Assembly (NCBI GenBank): GCA_964512485.1
Contig: CAZEHJ010000085.1
Location: 1 to 13,795 of the forward strand
Direction of reading: 5' to 3'
Length of the DNA stretch: 13,795 nucleotides
DNA from: CAZEHJ01 sp964512485
GTDB taxonomy: Bacteria > Bacteroidota > Rhodothermia > Rhodothermales > UBA10348
Within the stretch, counting starts at the first letter, position 1. Each line of letters starts with the position of its first letter. This document shows positions 6,801-13,795 of the stretch, piece after piece. The translations under genes and the position numbers were made by a program. The notes under the pieces were generated by a model. It ran no database searches and had not been told where the DNA came from. It was given only the letters and a program-made list of their open reading frames with translations.

Positions 6801-7645
6801 AACTCGACGGTAGCGCCAAAAAACTTATCCGCAACTACGAGCGTCAGCATCGTGACGTTCAGGGAACGGCCAAGCGTGATAAACATCAGGTTCAGATGGG
6901 TGACGAGCTTCCTCCGGGAATCGTCCAGCTTGCCAAAGTCTACGTCGCCAAGAAGCGCAAGATTTCGGTGGGTGACAAGATGGCCGGCCGTCACGGTAAC
7001 AAAGGGGTTATCGCGAAGATCGTTCCTCAGGAAGACATGCCATTCCTCGAAGACGGGAGTCCGGTCGACATCGTTCTCAACCCGCTTGGTGTTCCATCAA
7101 GGATGAACCTCGGTCAGATTTACGAGACGCTTCTCGGATGGGCCGGCAAGAAACTCGGAATGAATTTCGCGACTCCGATTTTCGACGGTGCCACAGTGGC
7201 AGATGTCGAGGAGACAATGAAGAAGGCTGGCCTTCCGGTCGACGGTCGAACACAGTTGTACGACGGTCGCTCAGGTAAGCCATTCGATCAGCAGACAACG
7301 GTAGGTTATATCTACATGTTGAAACTGAGTCACCTCGTTGACGACAAACTTCACGCACGTTCGATCGGACCATACAGCCTTATTACCCAGCAGCCGCTTG
7401 GTGGTAAAGCTCAGTTCGGTGGGCAGAGACTTGGAGAGATGGAGGTCTGGGCATTGTATGCCTACGGCGCCTCCAATGTGCTTCAGGAGATGCTGACCTA
7501 TAAATCGGACGACGTGCAGGGTCGATCAAAGGCCTACGAATGCATCGTGAAGGGTGAAAACATGCCGGAAGCCGGTACGCCTGAATCCTTCAACGTCCTC
7601 GTTCGCGAATTGCAGGGGCTGGGTCTGGAAGTCAATCTTGACTAA
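3818..7645 (+). CDS. rpoB: RNA polymerase subunit beta
   Basis: A 1275-residue beta subunit. It starts MPNVKSQAVRSTFARIKTIRDYPDFL and ends in the family-typical FNVLVRELQGLGLEVNLD. The rifampicin pocket is intact: FFGTNQLSQFMDQTNPLAE, then LTHKRRMSALGPGG, with Q481, D484, H494 and S499 matching E. coli Q513, D516, H526 and S531. The enzyme is therefore predicted to be rifampicin-sensitive at these positions. Active-site lysines K1054 and K1062 lie in GDKMAGRHGNKGV and match E. coli K1065 and K1073. A short acidic stretch (107-120, KEDEDEDEAEEAIE) occupies a variable loop before the conserved VYLGNLPFMT. The region GVFFGQSVHPNGTDLYSAR is of Bacteroidota/Chlorobiota type. No Shine-Dalgarno sequence precedes the ATG. 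rpoC follows after 52 bases, so the two are surely cotranscribed. Confidence 0.99.
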   Translation: MPNVKSQAVRSTFARIKTIRDYPDFLDVQLKSFHDFIQDHIPPEERENLGLQGVFNEHFPIHDSRERYTLEFIQFGLDAPKHSVEECIAQGLSYSVPLKAKLRLSSKEDEDEDEAEEAIEQEVYLGNLPFMTERGTFVINGAERVVVSQLHRSPGVFFGQSVHPNGTDLYSARVIPFRGSWIEFSTDVGNMMWAYIDRKKKLPVTTLLRALGYSSNEEIVKLFDLADTNACKTKAAFKKIIGRTLAASVSVERMTEVVDEDTGEVIEQRIEREIVLPAQHELLEGDHEKLLEAEVYQVHLVRENTGDDEMDKTTLLNTIKKDPTHSEKEALEYLYMQLRGTEAPDQETARGVLERLFFSDKRYDLGEVGRYRINSRLRLNEDLSRLTLSREDIIAIITELISLQNGRSNVDDIDHLGNRRVRSVGEQLSAQFSLGLARMARTIKERMNLRDADKFTPQDLVNARTVSSVINTFFGTNQLSQFMDQTNPLAELTHKRRMSALGPGGLTRERAGFEVRDVHYTHYGRLCPIETPEGPNIGLISSLCVHARINSYGFIETPYRVVRKGKVTRSIQFLSAEQEDKAIIAQANAPLDDKGHFVNKYVKCRHRGDFPVIEPNNVQFMDVSPNQIVSPAASLIPFLEHDDANRALMGSNMQRQAVPLLRAEAPLCGTGLEARVARDSRAVVVSEGDGVVEYVDSRKITIRYDRSEAEEGLSFDEPIKTYDLTKFRRTNQDTCVNQHPIVRVGDRVKKDTVLTDGFSTDKGELALGKNVLVAFMPWRGYNFEDAIVISERLVSDDVYTSVHIEEFELQVRDTKRGEEELTREIPNVSEEATKDLDERGIIRVGAEVKAGDIIVGKITPKGETDPTPEEKLLRAIFGDKAGDVKDASLKAPPGMKGVVIDTKLFSRRKLDPASKKEENKRLAEIEKDLELSMTELNEKFWDKLMGLLAGKKAADFVDRDGNVLVSKNAKIDAKAFKDVDPLSIDPRVSFTGDEELDGSAKKLIRNYERQHRDVQGTAKRDKHQVQMGDELPPGIVQLAKVYVAKKRKISVGDKMAGRHGNKGVIAKIVPQEDMPFLEDGSPVDIVLNPLGVPSRMNLGQIYETLLGWAGKKLGMNFATPIFDGATVADVEETMKKAGLPVDGRTQLYDGRSGKPFDQQTTVGYIYMLKLSHLVDDKLHARSIGPYSLITQQPLGGKAQFGGQRLGEMEVWALYAYGASNVLQEMLTYKSDDVQGRSKAYECIVKGENMPEAGTPESFNVLVRELQGLGLEVNLD

Positions 7646-7697
7646 GACGACTTCCTCCGCCTTCTCCCCCCACGGATTTTAAAAGACGATATCCGAT

Positions 7698-10600
7698 ATG
7701 CCGTACGGAAAACCTCAGAAGATCAAAAAGAACTTCAGCAACATCACCGTCAGTCTGGCTTCCCCGGAGGCCATTCTCGAACGCTCTTATGGTGAGGTTC
7801 TGAAGCCTGAAACGATCAACTATCGCAGTTTCAAACCTGAGAAAGAAGGTCTGTTTTGCGAGAAAATATTTGGTCCTGTAAAGGACTGGGAATGCCATTG
7901 TGGCAAATACAAGCGCATCCGATATAAAGGAATCATCTGCGATCGATGTGGAGTCGAGGTTACGCAGAAGTCAGTGCGCCGCGAACGAATGGGTCATATC
8001 ACACTCAGTGTGCCCGTCGTCCACATCTGGTATTTCAAGACACTCCCGAACAAGATTGGGCACCTTCTCGGTATCCGTTCCAAGGATCTCGAAAAGATCA
8101 TCTACTACGAGAACTATGTTGTCGTAAACCCGGGTTGTGCGGCAACGCTGGGTGTTGAGCCCAAGCAGCTTCTCTCGGAAGACGAATATTTCAACGTTCT
8201 CTACCAGATTCGGGAAGACAACAATCGTCTCGAAGATGATGACCCGGACAAGTTTGTTGCCATGATCGGTGGCGGGGCTGTTGAAGAGCTGCTCAAGCGT
8301 AGCGAACTCCTGAGTCTGGCTCAGGAACTTCGTTTCCAGATCAAGACTGAGACAAGTCAGCAGCGTAAAGGTGAAGCACTCAAACGCCTGGCTGTAACGG
8401 AAGCTTTCCGTGATGCCAACCGTCGAGTCGAAAACCGTCCTGAATGGATGGTCATGCGAGTGATTCCGGTCATTCCACCTGAGCTTCGTCCACTCGTACC
8501 ACTCGAAGGTGGTCGTTTCGCAACATCTGATCTCAACGACCTCTACCGTCGTGTTATCATCCGAAACAACCGTCTCAAGCGCCTTATTGATATCAAGGCA
8601 CCTGAAGTAATTCTGCGTAATGAAAAACGCATGCTCCAGGAAGCTGTCGATTCACTTTTCGACAACAGTCGTAAAGCAAACGCAGTTCGAAGCGATTCCA
8701 ACCGCGCGTTGAAGTCACTTTCGGACATGCTCAAAGGAAAGCAGGGTCGTTTCCGTCAAAACCTTCTCGGAAAGCGTGTTGACTATTCCGGACGTTCGGT
8801 CATCGTGGTTGGCCCTGAGTTGCACCTGCACCAGTGTGGTCTGCCAAAGCAGATGGCCGTTGAGCTGTTCAAGCCGTTTGTGATTCGCAAGCTCATCGAG
8901 CGTGGGATTGTAAAAACGGTCAAGAGCGCCAAAAAAGTGGTGGATCGCCGAACAAGCGATGTCTGGGATATCCTGGAGAAAGTCATTCAGGGACGTCCGG
9001 TCATGCTCAACCGTGCTCCTACGCTTCACCGTCTCGGGATTCAGGCGTTTCAGCCGGTCCTGATTGAAGGGAAAGCCATTCGTCTGCACCCACTCGTCTG
9101 TACAGCATTCAACGCTGACTTCGATGGTGACCAGATGGCTGTTCACGTGCCGCTTTCGCATGATGCGGCTCTTGAAGCGCAGCTTTTGATGCTTTCAAGC
9201 CACAACATCCTTTCTCCAGCTCACGGTGGGCCGATTGCGGTACCGACGCAGGACATGGTCCTCGGTCTCTACTACATGACCAAGGCGCATCACGACATGA
9301 AGGGTGAAGGGATGCGATTCGCCTCCATTGGCGAGGCGCGTCAGGCCTACGATCAGGAAGTCGTTCATCTGCACGCCAAAGTGTCGGTTCGTCTCGAAGA
9401 TGGGTCTTCGGTGGATACGACGATGGGAAGAATCATTTTTAATGAGTCTGTCCCCGAAGGCGTTGGTTTCATAAACGAAGTGCTTACCAAGAAGAACCTT
9501 CGTGGCATTATTGCGCGAGTTCTCAAAGCAACCGGATTCCCCGATACAGCAAGATTCCTTGACGCCATCAAGAACCTCGGATTTGAAAATGCGACCACTG
9601 CCGGTCTGACATTCTCGATCGCTGATATTGTTATTCCTGATGCCAAAATCAAACTCATTGACGGCGCACAGGAAGAGGTGGAGAAAGCTCGTGGCAACTA
9701 TTCCATGGGTTTCATCACCGAAAACGAGCGTTACAATCAGGTCATCGATATCTGGACGCACATCAATAATCAGGTTTCTGAAGTTCTCTTCGAAACACTG
9801 AAAAATGATCGCGAGGGATTCAACGCCATTTACATGATGGCTGACTCCGGAGCTCGTGGCTCGAAAGAACAGATTCGTCAGCTTGGCGGAATGCGTGGTC
9901 TGATGGCCAAACCGCAGAAATCGTTGGTCGGTAGCGCGGGGGAGATCATCGAGAATCCGATTATCTCGAACTTCAAGGAAGGCCTGTCCGTCCTTGAGTA
10001 CTTCATCTCCACTCACGGTGCTCGTAAGGGTCTTGCTGATACTGCCCTGAAAACGGCTGATGCTGGATACCTGACGCGTCGTCTGGTAGATGTTGCGCAG
10101 GACGTGACGATCAAAGAGGCAGATTGCGGTACTCTTCGCGGTATTCGTATTTCGGCCCTCAAAGACAACGAAGATATTGTCGAGCCACTGGCTGACAGGA
10201 TCCTAGGTAGAGTTTCGGTTCACGATGTATCCGATCCTCTAACCAGCGAAATGATAGTCGCAGCCAATGAACTGATCGACGAAGAAAAAGCTCGTCAGAT
10301 TGCTGAGACGTCAATCGAAGAAGTCGAAATTCGTTCGGTACTGACCTGTGAAGCTCGCCGTGGCGCCTGCGCTCTTTGTTACGGACGTAACCTCGGATCC
10401 AACCGCATGGTTGAGAGAGGGGAGTCTGTTGGCGTTGTCGCAGCTCAGTCTATTGGTGAGCCCGGTACGCAGCTTACGCTTCGTACTTTCCACATTGGTG
10501 GTACAGCCAGTCGTATTTCTGCTGAATCAACGGTTCAAACGAAGTTTGCCGGAAAGGTTGTTTTCGAGAACCTCAGAACGGTTAAGTTTGATGACGGCGA

Positions 10601-11981
10601 AGAGAAGAAAGATGTTGTTCTTTCCCGTCAGGGTGAGATCAAAATCGTCGATACCAGTGAAGGCGACCGTCAGTTGATTTCTTATCTCATTCCTTATGGA
10701 GCCGAAGTGCTCGTCTCCAAGGGCAAAAAGGTAGATAAAGGCTCGGTCCTCGCCGCATGGGATCCGTACAACTCGGTCATTATGTCCGAGTTTGCCGGAA
10801 CGGTAGGTTATCAGGACATCATAGAGGGCGTCACGTACCGCGAAGAGTCTGATGAGCAGACCGGGTACAAGGAAAAGGTCATCATTGATACTCGTGAGCG
10901 TACACTGACACCCGCCATCCTGATTAAAGGGAAAGACGGTACAGAGCGTGAGTATCCACTTCCTGTCCGGGCACGTATCCAGGTCGACGCCAAGGACAAA
11001 GTCCAGGCGGGTCGGATTCTGGTAAAGATTCCTCGTCAGTCGGCCAAGACACGAGATATCACCGGTGGTCTGCCTCGTGTGACCGAGCTGTTCGAAGCGC
11101 GTACTCCGATTGATCCTGCCAAAGTGAGCGAGATCGATGGTATCGTGTCGTTCGGTGGTCGTAAGCGTGGATCGCAGGAAGTGATCGTAACGAGTCGCGA
11201 TGGTACCGAATCCAAGACATACCTCGTTTCGATGACCAAGCACATGTTGGTTCACGAGAATGACTTTGTCAGAGCGGGTGATCCGCTTTCAGACGGTCAG
11301 ATTGCTCCACATGACATTCTGGCGATCCTCGGTCCTCGTGCAGTTCAGGAATACCTCGTCAACGAGATTCAGGAAGTGTATCGTCTTCAAGGTGTGACGA
11401 TCAATGACAAGCACATTGAGTGTATCGTTCGCCAGATGATGCAGAAGGTCCTGGTCAAAGATGCCGGTGACACCAATCTCCTCGAGGACAAACACGTAGA
11501 TCGATTCATTCTTGAAGAGATGAATGACAACCTGTATGACAACTTTGTTGTTATTGACGGTGGTGAATCAGATCTCTCGATTGGTGAAATTGTCGATCGT
11601 CGTCGCCTCAGGGAGGTCAACTCATCCATGAAGCGTCAGGACAAGAATGAAGTGGTCGTGCGTGATGCGCAGCCGGCTGTCGCCGAGCCTGTCCTTCTGG
11701 GGATCACCCAGGCGGCTCTCGCAACCGACTCGTTCATCTCAGCTGCTTCGTTCCAGGAAACGACCAAGGTGCTTACCGAAGCCTCCATCGCAGCCAAGTC
11801 GGATCCGCTCTTCGGCCTCAAGGAAAACGTGATCGTTGGTCACCTCATTCCTGCCGGTACCGGACAGCGCGATTACAAGGACATCATCGTCGGATCTCAG
11901 ACAGAGTATGAAGAGATTCAGGCGGCGATCGGAACGGAGAGCGCTACAGACGGATCTACCGAAGCAGTTTCGACACCGTAG
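7698..11981 (+). CDS. rpoC: RNA polymerase subunit beta prime
   Basis: A 1427-residue beta' subunit. The N-terminal zinc ribbon has C66, C68, C81 and C84 (ECHCGKYKRI, then ICDRCGVEVT). The catalytic loop NADFDGDQM is at 472-480, with the three Mg-binding aspartates D474, D476 and D478. The second zinc site has C810, C884, C891 and C894. The bridge helix and trigger loop region (about 890-939) contains AAQSIGEPGTQLTLRTFHIGG. The trigger loop is split by an insertion of about 180 residues (about 940-1119) like the SI3 insertion of E. coli, before resuming at DITGGLPRVTELFEAR (from 1120). The last 20 or so residues are a Ser/Thr/Glu-rich tail. No Shine-Dalgarno sequence precedes the ATG. It is the last gene of the transcript; a strong terminator follows 62 bases after the stop. 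Confidence 0.99.
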   Translation: MPYGKPQKIKKNFSNITVSLASPEAILERSYGEVLKPETINYRSFKPEKEGLFCEKIFGPVKDWECHCGKYKRIRYKGIICDRCGVEVTQKSVRRERMGHITLSVPVVHIWYFKTLPNKIGHLLGIRSKDLEKIIYYENYVVVNPGCAATLGVEPKQLLSEDEYFNVLYQIREDNNRLEDDDPDKFVAMIGGGAVEELLKRSELLSLAQELRFQIKTETSQQRKGEALKRLAVTEAFRDANRRVENRPEWMVMRVIPVIPPELRPLVPLEGGRFATSDLNDLYRRVIIRNNRLKRLIDIKAPEVILRNEKRMLQEAVDSLFDNSRKANAVRSDSNRALKSLSDMLKGKQGRFRQNLLGKRVDYSGRSVIVVGPELHLHQCGLPKQMAVELFKPFVIRKLIERGIVKTVKSAKKVVDRRTSDVWDILEKVIQGRPVMLNRAPTLHRLGIQAFQPVLIEGKAIRLHPLVCTAFNADFDGDQMAVHVPLSHDAALEAQLLMLSSHNILSPAHGGPIAVPTQDMVLGLYYMTKAHHDMKGEGMRFASIGEARQAYDQEVVHLHAKVSVRLEDGSSVDTTMGRIIFNESVPEGVGFINEVLTKKNLRGIIARVLKATGFPDTARFLDAIKNLGFENATTAGLTFSIADIVIPDAKIKLIDGAQEEVEKARGNYSMGFITENERYNQVIDIWTHINNQVSEVLFETLKNDREGFNAIYMMADSGARGSKEQIRQLGGMRGLMAKPQKSLVGSAGEIIENPIISNFKEGLSVLEYFISTHGARKGLADTALKTADAGYLTRRLVDVAQDVTIKEADCGTLRGIRISALKDNEDIVEPLADRILGRVSVHDVSDPLTSEMIVAANELIDEEKARQIAETSIEEVEIRSVLTCEARRGACALCYGRNLGSNRMVERGESVGVVAAQSIGEPGTQLTLRTFHIGGTASRISAESTVQTKFAGKVVFENLRTVKFDDGEEKKDVVLSRQGEIKIVDTSEGDRQLISYLIPYGAEVLVSKGKKVDKGSVLAAWDPYNSVIMSEFAGTVGYQDIIEGVTYREESDEQTGYKEKVIIDTRERTLTPAILIKGKDGTEREYPLPVRARIQVDAKDKVQAGRILVKIPRQSAKTRDITGGLPRVTELFEARTPIDPAKVSEIDGIVSFGGRKRGSQEVIVTSRDGTESKTYLVSMTKHMLVHENDFVRAGDPLSDGQIAPHDILAILGPRAVQEYLVNEIQEVYRLQGVTINDKHIECIVRQMMQKVLVKDAGDTNLLEDKHVDRFILEEMNDNLYDNFVVIDGGESDLSIGEIVDRRRLREVNSSMKRQDKNEVVVRDAQPAVAEPVLLGITQAALATDSFISAASFQETTKVLTEASIAAKSDPLFGLKENVIVGHLIPAGTGQRDYKDIIVGSQTEYEEIQAAIGTESATDGSTEAVSTP

Positions 11982-12043
11982 CCTGCTTGACATACCGGCT
12001 TTGATTCGGAATCAGTAACGAATCGAATCTGGAAAACACTTAG

Positions 12044-12080
12044 TACCCCGGGCGCCTCTGGCGCCCGGGGTAACTTTTTT
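12044..12080 (+). terminator. Strong intrinsic terminator after rpoC
   Basis: A perfect 13-bp, very GC-rich stem (12044-12056 with 12060-12072) closes a TCT triloop and is followed by AC and six T residues (12075-12080). This is a textbook Rho-independent terminator and marks the end of the secE-rpoC transcription unit. rpsL, rpsG and fusA, which follow rpoC in many bacteria, are not here. Confidence 0.93.
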
Positions 12081-12161
12081 AAGATCAGATCCGTTTCAGC
12101 GATACTATCAGTGAGAACATTTCTGCAGCGAGTCTGGAAATAAGCCACAACCGTGCATCCT

Positions 12162-12207
12162 GGCGTGAGAACGCCCGTATCGCGCATTTTGTCGGGCTCC
12201 TCGGAGC
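12162..12207 (+). other. Two small hairpins in the leader of the small membrane gene
   Basis: Between the rpoC terminator and the ATG at 12242, two small hairpins can be drawn. GGCGT (12162-12166) pairs with ACGCC (12171-12175) around GAGA, a GNRA tetraloop. GCTC (12196-12199) pairs with GAGC (12204-12207) around CTCG. A weak promoter could lie just downstream: TTGTCG at 12189-12194, and TTAAAT at 12214-12219 with a 19-base spacer. In that case the second hairpin would lie within the promoter rather than in RNA. The remaining bases of this 160-base gap show nothing I can name. Confidence 0.25.
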
Positions 12208-12241
12208 ACACTGTTAAATAAATACCTGTCGATAAACCACC

Positions 12242-12559
12242 ATGTTGAGAGAGATTTACACCGCTGTTGGAGGCGTTGGTGCCTTTTTCGTAGCCATCGC
12301 GATGTTTCTATCGTTTGTCGGTTGGTGGATGGCCGTGACGGGGACTGTAATGCGCACTCTTCCGGCTACTGTGAAAGCATTGCTTGTGGTCGTCGTTTCA
12401 CTTTTTCCACCCCTTTCGATCGTTTTAATTTCGGGGTATCTGGTGCAAGACCGGAGAACGGCCAAGCGAGCGGAAGCAATCAGGCTGAAAGCGGAAATGG
12501 AAGAAAACGGTTTCGATTCTTCCTCACTGATACCGGTTCCGGTTCGGGAAGCGGCCTGA
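12242..12559 (+). CDS. Small membrane protein of unknown function, two predicted helices
   Basis: A 105-residue protein I do not recognise. Two hydrophobic segments are clear: about residues 9-33 (ending in FVGWWMAVTG) and about 44-68 (LLVVVVSLFPPLSIVLISGYL). They are joined by a short basic stretch with R38 and K45. The C-terminal third begins DRRTAKRAEAIRLKAEMEENG, a charged amphipathic helix, and probably lies in the cytoplasm by the positive-inside rule. The tail is polar. No Shine-Dalgarno sequence precedes the ATG, but that is normal in this window. It is separated from rpoC by a strong terminator, so it needs its own promoter. Its stop lies 10 bases from the stop of the convergent lipoprotein gene, leaving no room for a terminator between them. 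Length, hydrophobic pattern and intact reading frame argue that it is real. Confidence 0.7.
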   Translation: MLREIYTAVGGVGAFFVAIAMFLSFVGWWMAVTGTVMRTLPATVKALLVVVVSLFPPLSIVLISGYLVQDRRTAKRAEAIRLKAEMEENGFDSSSLIPVPVREAA

Positions 12560-12569
12560 CTCGAGTTTC

Positions 12570-13514
12570 TCAGTCGCAGTGAATGGCAAGAGCCGAGACT
12601 ATTTCTCGCTGAAAAGTCCCGCCTGTAGGGCGATTCAAAAGTTCTCCATAGAGAGTCATCGTCGACGAGCCTCCACCATCAAGATTTATTGCATCGACAG
12701 CGCCGAACGACTTCATGATCCCGGCAAGCTCGGATAACGATACTCCGCGACTGATGCGCTGCCGACCGTCGACAACCAGCAAATAGAGTTCTCCGTCTGC
12801 TCCGATACCGGCGGCTGTCCGCGGGTGGATATCAGGAATCGCCGATCCGAAAAAAACCTCTTCATTGATGGTGATCCTATTGGCTCCTCCTTTGAGAAGG
12901 GCCGGCCCACCCGAAATTGCATCCGTGATATTCCAAAGGCGTCCTTCTTCTTTGGGAGGCAGTTCACCAGGATGTCCCGGTGAATTCTGGATGGGGTTGT
13001 CCCAGACAAAAACGGAATCCTTGCGCGAGGATACCCAGCCGGTTTCTGCTTCGTTGGCCTCATTAAATCCGATGGCAGCACGAAATACGTCATAGCGCAT
13101 ATCGTCCCTGTATATTCCTGGCGTTGCAAACTGCACAAATTGCCCATCTGCCAGGAGTAGCCCGATGTGTTCGTATAGGTCGTCTTCCTCCCTGAAATAG
13201 CCGCCATTGACGATCAAACACGCGCCCGATTCCGATTGGAAATCTGCAGCCGATTGTCTTCCATCCGAGTCCCCGGAGGACAATACTTCGACATCAAGAT
13301 CAGGATCGGCAAGGTCGATTTTCGCCATCCAGGCTTTCAGCGGCAAATCTTCGTCCGTACCCTCCCATATCTGCAATCCCTCCGGGAGCGCAACAGAGGA
13401 TTCAACGGGAAACCAGTCAATGGACATTACCGTAACGCCGTTTCGGGACGCTTCATTCCCGCAACCGCTCACAAGAAACAGAAAGACGGCCAGGGCCGAA
13501 ACGGACTTCCGCAT
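12570..13514 (-). CDS. Lipoprotein with phosphodiester glycosidase (NAGPA-like) domain
   Basis: A 314-residue protein with a lipoprotein signal: MRKSV, a hydrophobic core, and the lipobox LVSGC with C18 as the acylated residue. The residues after it (GNE) do not suggest inner-membrane retention. The body matches the phosphodiester glycosidase (NAGPA, formerly DUF2233) family in its landmarks: a beta strand ending NGGYF (103-107), HPRTAAG (230-236), LLVVDGRQ (245-252), the signature NLDGGGSST (277-285), and a C-terminal REIVSALAIH. Characterised members cleave sugar-phosphodiester bonds, as in the human uncovering enzyme, and bacterial members are thought to act on cell-envelope glycans; the substrate here is unknown. 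The start at 13514 was chosen for the signal peptide; the frame stays open upstream but would overlap the divergent sigma-factor gene. No Shine-Dalgarno sequence is present. Confidence 0.88.
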   Translation of the reverse strand: MRKSVSALAVFLFLVSGCGNEASRNGVTVMSIDWFPVESSVALPEGLQIWEGTDEDLPLKAWMAKIDLADPDLDVEVLSSGDSDGRQSAADFQSESGACLIVNGGYFREEDDLYEHIGLLLADGQFVQFATPGIYRDDMRYDVFRAAIGFNEANEAETGWVSSRKDSVFVWDNPIQNSPGHPGELPPKEEGRLWNITDAISGGPALLKGGANRITINEEVFFGSAIPDIHPRTAAGIGADGELYLLVVDGRQRISRGVSLSELAGIMKSFGAVDAINLDGGGSSTMTLYGELLNRPTGGTFQREIVSALAIHCD

Positions 13515-13664
13515 GAGGGTTCGATCTGTTGCTTGTATTGACTTGATAACGCCTGAGAGCTTCAAACGCGCAGGAGAAGGTACGTTCTTTTTCGCAACTC
13601 TGGACCATAATTGTCGTGCAAACCTTTCTCCCCACGTAGCGGTCAAAGATGTGAACCGGCAGAT
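13515..13664. promoter_or_regulatory. Divergent intergenic region, lipoprotein and sigma factor
   Basis: These 150 bases separate two genes read in opposite directions, so both promoters should lie here. On the + strand CATAAT (13606-13611) is a fair -10 for the sigma-factor gene, but no good -35 sits at the right distance. I see no clear promoter for the lipoprotein and no typical ECF GGAAC-type element. The location of promoters here is therefore expected from gene layout, not read from motifs. Confidence 0.4.
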
Positions 13665-13795
13665 ATGAATAACCGCGAATACGAACTCGTCCAGGCGGCA
13701 AAGAACGGTGACAACCGTGCCTTTGACGAATTGGTGCGCCTGCACGACAGGCGTATCCTTCAGGTTGCTCATGGAATCATGGGAAACATGCAGGA
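13665..13795 (+). CDS. ECF-type RNA polymerase sigma factor, N-terminal part (partial)
   Basis: Only 43 codons are present before the right edge. The sequence MNNREYELVQAAKNGD, followed by FDELVRLHDRRILQVAHGIMGN, matches the start of sigma-70 family region 2 in extracytoplasmic-function sigma factors: an opening helix with (E)LVxxAxxGDxxAFxELVRxH, then the helix that leads into the core-binding DAEDxxQ segment, which would follow just past the edge. Such factors direct RNA polymerase to stress or envelope regulons, often with an anti-sigma factor encoded next door, which cannot be seen here. No Shine-Dalgarno sequence precedes the ATG. The gene diverges from the lipoprotein gene. Confidence 0.88.
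   Translation, partial: MNNREYELVQAAKNGDNRAFDELVRLHDRRILQVAHGIMGNMQ

Noticed and set aside
9195..10016. 273-codon open frame on the - strand inside rpoC
   Set aside because: It lies wholly opposite the conserved rpoC coding sequence and its translation shows no domain, as expected for a shadow frame.
12322..12582. 86-codon + strand frame overlapping the small membrane gene
   Set aside because: It is in a different frame from the hydrophobic two-helix product, is rich in Ser, Gly and Arg without domain features, and runs past the stop into the lipoprotein gene.
12570..13772. 400-residue version of the lipoprotein starting at 13772
   Set aside because: It would bury the lipoprotein signal sequence inside the protein and overlap the divergent sigma-factor gene; the start at 13514 gives a normal signal peptide and lipobox.

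Overview
The window is the conserved transcription-translation cluster of a bacterium, all on the + strand for the first 12 kb: the 3' end of tuf (EF-Tu), tRNA-Trp(CCA), secE, nusG, rplK, rplA, rplJ, rplL, rpoB and rpoC. A strong intrinsic terminator closes it. After that come three genes of a different kind: a small two-helix membrane protein of unknown function (+), a lipoprotein with a phosphodiester glycosidase (NAGPA-like) domain (-), and the first 43 codons of an ECF-type sigma factor (+) that runs off the right edge.

Organism: RpoB and RpoC resemble those of the Bacteroidota/Chlorobiota (FCB) group. Examples are the RpoB stretch around residues 140-200 and the RpoC N-terminal zinc ribbon. 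RpoC (1427 aa) carries the large insertion in the trigger loop. Most start codons lack a Shine-Dalgarno sequence, which is usual in Bacteroidota, and tRNA-Trp has no encoded CCA. GC content is moderate, by eye a little above 50%, so a Rhodothermia/Balneolia-like member is plausible. The phylum is inferred from remembered family features, not from a search.

Layout and regulation: secE (translocon) and nusG (transcription factor) precede the four stalk-region ribosomal proteins L11, L1, L10 and L7/L12, then the beta and beta' subunits of RNA polymerase. Spacers contain RNA hairpins. The most notable are two copies of one RNA motif, one just upstream of rplK (1279-1311) and one just upstream of rplA (1828-1867). 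Each has two short helices joined by an asymmetric loop, GA on the 5' side and GUUUG(A/C)A on the 3' side. The inner helices differ in sequence but keep their pairing. This resembles the L1-binding site of 23S rRNA and is best read as a duplicated L1 autoregulatory site. A perfect 10-bp hairpin between rplL and rpoB is a candidate attenuator or RNA-processing site separating ribosomal-protein from polymerase output.

Right end: the small membrane protein and the lipoprotein converge with only 10 bp between their stop codons. The lipoprotein and the sigma factor diverge from a shared 150-bp region. No mobile element, CRISPR array, phage gene or defence system is visible. Most of the window is ordinary housekeeping sequence, and the parts worth a second look are the RNA structures in the spacers and the three genes after the terminator.
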